From: Curtobacterium luteum
GTDB lineage: Bacteria > Actinomycetota > Actinomycetes > Actinomycetales > Microbacteriaceae
Assembly (NCBI RefSeq): GCF_014646995.1
Contig: NZ_BMOI01000002.1
Coordinates: 186,496 to 250,495, forward strand
Direction of reading: 5' to 3'
DNA: 64,000 nucleotides
Of the stretch, positions 63,362 to 64,000 are shown one piece after another. Each line of letters opens with the position of its first letter. Within the stretch, counting starts at the first letter, position 1. A program made the translations under genes and the position numbers. The notes under the pieces were generated by a model. The model did no database searches and was not told the DNA's origin. It saw nothing but the letters and a program-made list of their open reading frames with translations.

Positions 63362-63910
63362 ATGGCCGTCCAGCTCACCCGACTCGACCCGACCGGCGCC
63401 GATCGGGAGGCCCTGCTCGCCTTCCTGACGACCGAGGACTTCCCCTTCCACGTGCGTCCGCGCACCAGCACGGGGGACGCAGAGCGGGCGATCGATGCCG
63501 GAGCGTGGGACGACGACGAGCACCGGTCGTACTGGCTCGACGACGACGAGCACGGCCGCGTCGGCGTGCTGCGGCTCGAGGACCTCGCGGACCCGGTGCC
63601 GCTGTTCGACCTCCGGATCGCCGGCGAGCACCGCGGCCGGGGACTCGGCGTCCCGGCGCTCCGGGCGGCGACGGACCACGTGTTCACCTCGATGCCCGAG
63701 GTCACGCGGTTCGAAGGGCAGACCCGGGAGGACAACACCGCCATGCGCCGCGTGTTCCTGCGCGCCGGCTGGGTGAAGGAGGCGCACTACCGGGACGGTT
63801 GGCCGGTCGAGGGCGGCGCTCCGCTCGCGTCGGTCGCCTACGGGGTGCTGCGCCGCGACTGGGAGTCCGGCACCACGACGCCGGTCCCCTGGGACGACGA
63901 CCCACGCTGA
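63362..63910 (+). CDS. GNAT N-acetyltransferase
   Basis: 182 residues. The fold is recognisable from LFDLRIAGEHRGRGLGVPALRAATDHVF (acetyl-CoA loop with GEHRGRGLG) and EGQTREDNTAMRRVFLRAGWVKEAHYRDGW, typical of the RimJ/RimL-like group. Target unknown. ATG 63362 begins just after the short divergent region shared with the GH16 gene. Confidence 0.85.
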   Translation: MAVQLTRLDPTGADREALLAFLTTEDFPFHVRPRTSTGDAERAIDAGAWDDDEHRSYWLDDDEHGRVGVLRLEDLADPVPLFDLRIAGEHRGRGLGVPALRAATDHVFTSMPEVTRFEGQTREDNTAMRRVFLRAGWVKEAHYRDGWPVEGGAPLASVAYGVLRRDWESGTTTPVPWDDDPR

Positions 63911-63984
63911 CCGCGACACGCGGCCCGCGTCCCGCGGCGAGCGCGCGGGGGGTGACCCGAGGAGGGTCGAGACGACCCGGTGAC

Positions 63985-64000
63985 GGCCGGGAGGCCCGTG
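63985..64000. repeat. left arm of a family palindrome cut by the window end
   Basis: GGCCGGGAGGCCCGTG ends the window and differs at one base from the start of the 42-bp palindrome at 61088. The second arm would lie beyond base 64000. Confidence 0.45.

Overview
The window is about 70% G+C, densely packed and rich in GTG/TTG starts, 4-bp ATGA/GTGA gene overlaps and sugar-utilisation operons. This fits a plant- or soil-associated actinobacterium of the Microbacteriaceae, and the gene content resembles Curtobacterium; that assignment is inferred from gene style, because there is no rRNA in the window. I found no phage, insertion sequence, CRISPR array or tRNA. Almost all of it is chromosomal carbohydrate catabolism with housekeeping genes in between.

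Layout. 1-812: end of a DUF58-type operon. 878-6211 (minus): a peptide-type ABC transporter (lipoprotein, a fused double ATPase, two permeases), every junction a 4-bp overlap. 6476-12895 (minus): araB-araD-araA followed at once by an alditol-oxidase-like gene, then a heptad-repeat protein. 13500-20855: a GH127 beta-L-arabinofuranosidase, a LacI-family regulator and a ChvE/MmsAB-type monosaccharide ABC transporter. 20973-25906: GH13 hydrolase, DUF3253 protein, PRISE-type reductase, CsbD, a spore-photoproduct-lyase-like radical SAM protein and small proteins. 25955-32487: GH35 beta-galactosidase, sugar ABC transporter and divergent LacI regulator. 32873-38039: desaturase, a small DivIVA-motif protein, a secreted GH16 enzyme and others. 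38243-46874: LacI regulator, sugar ABC transporter, two tandem GH130-type genes and a large secreted helical protein. 46924-52298: GNAT, mycothiol-dependent-isomerase-like protein, SDR with divergent MmyB-type regulator, SpoIIE-type phosphatase. 52589-57625: GH51 alpha-L-arabinofuranosidase divergent from an oligosaccharide ABC transporter. 57786-63910: iron-type binding lipoprotein, class A PBP, alpha/beta hydrolase, a second GH16 enzyme, GNAT.

How the genes work together. Five exact copies of GTGAGCGCTCAC lie in front of araBDA, the ChvE-type transporter (beside its LacI gene), GH51, and the GH51-linked transporter. They define one L-arabinose regulon spread over about 41 kb: two uptake systems, GH51 and probably GH127 release of arabinose, and araBAD conversion to D-xylulose 5-phosphate. 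Two further LacI-controlled loci have their own different palindromes: a galactoside locus (TGTTGACGTCAACA) and a GH130 locus (AACCGGTT, twice), the latter predicted to serve beta-mannosides.

The most unusual non-genic signal is a set of recurring palindromes: a GACGGGAGGCRCGG hairpin family mostly at gene ends and inside operons, a GTGCGAGG family, and a GAGACTCGG family. Pieces of two of these families are also found inside the coding sequence of the fused ATPase, exactly in its interdomain linker.
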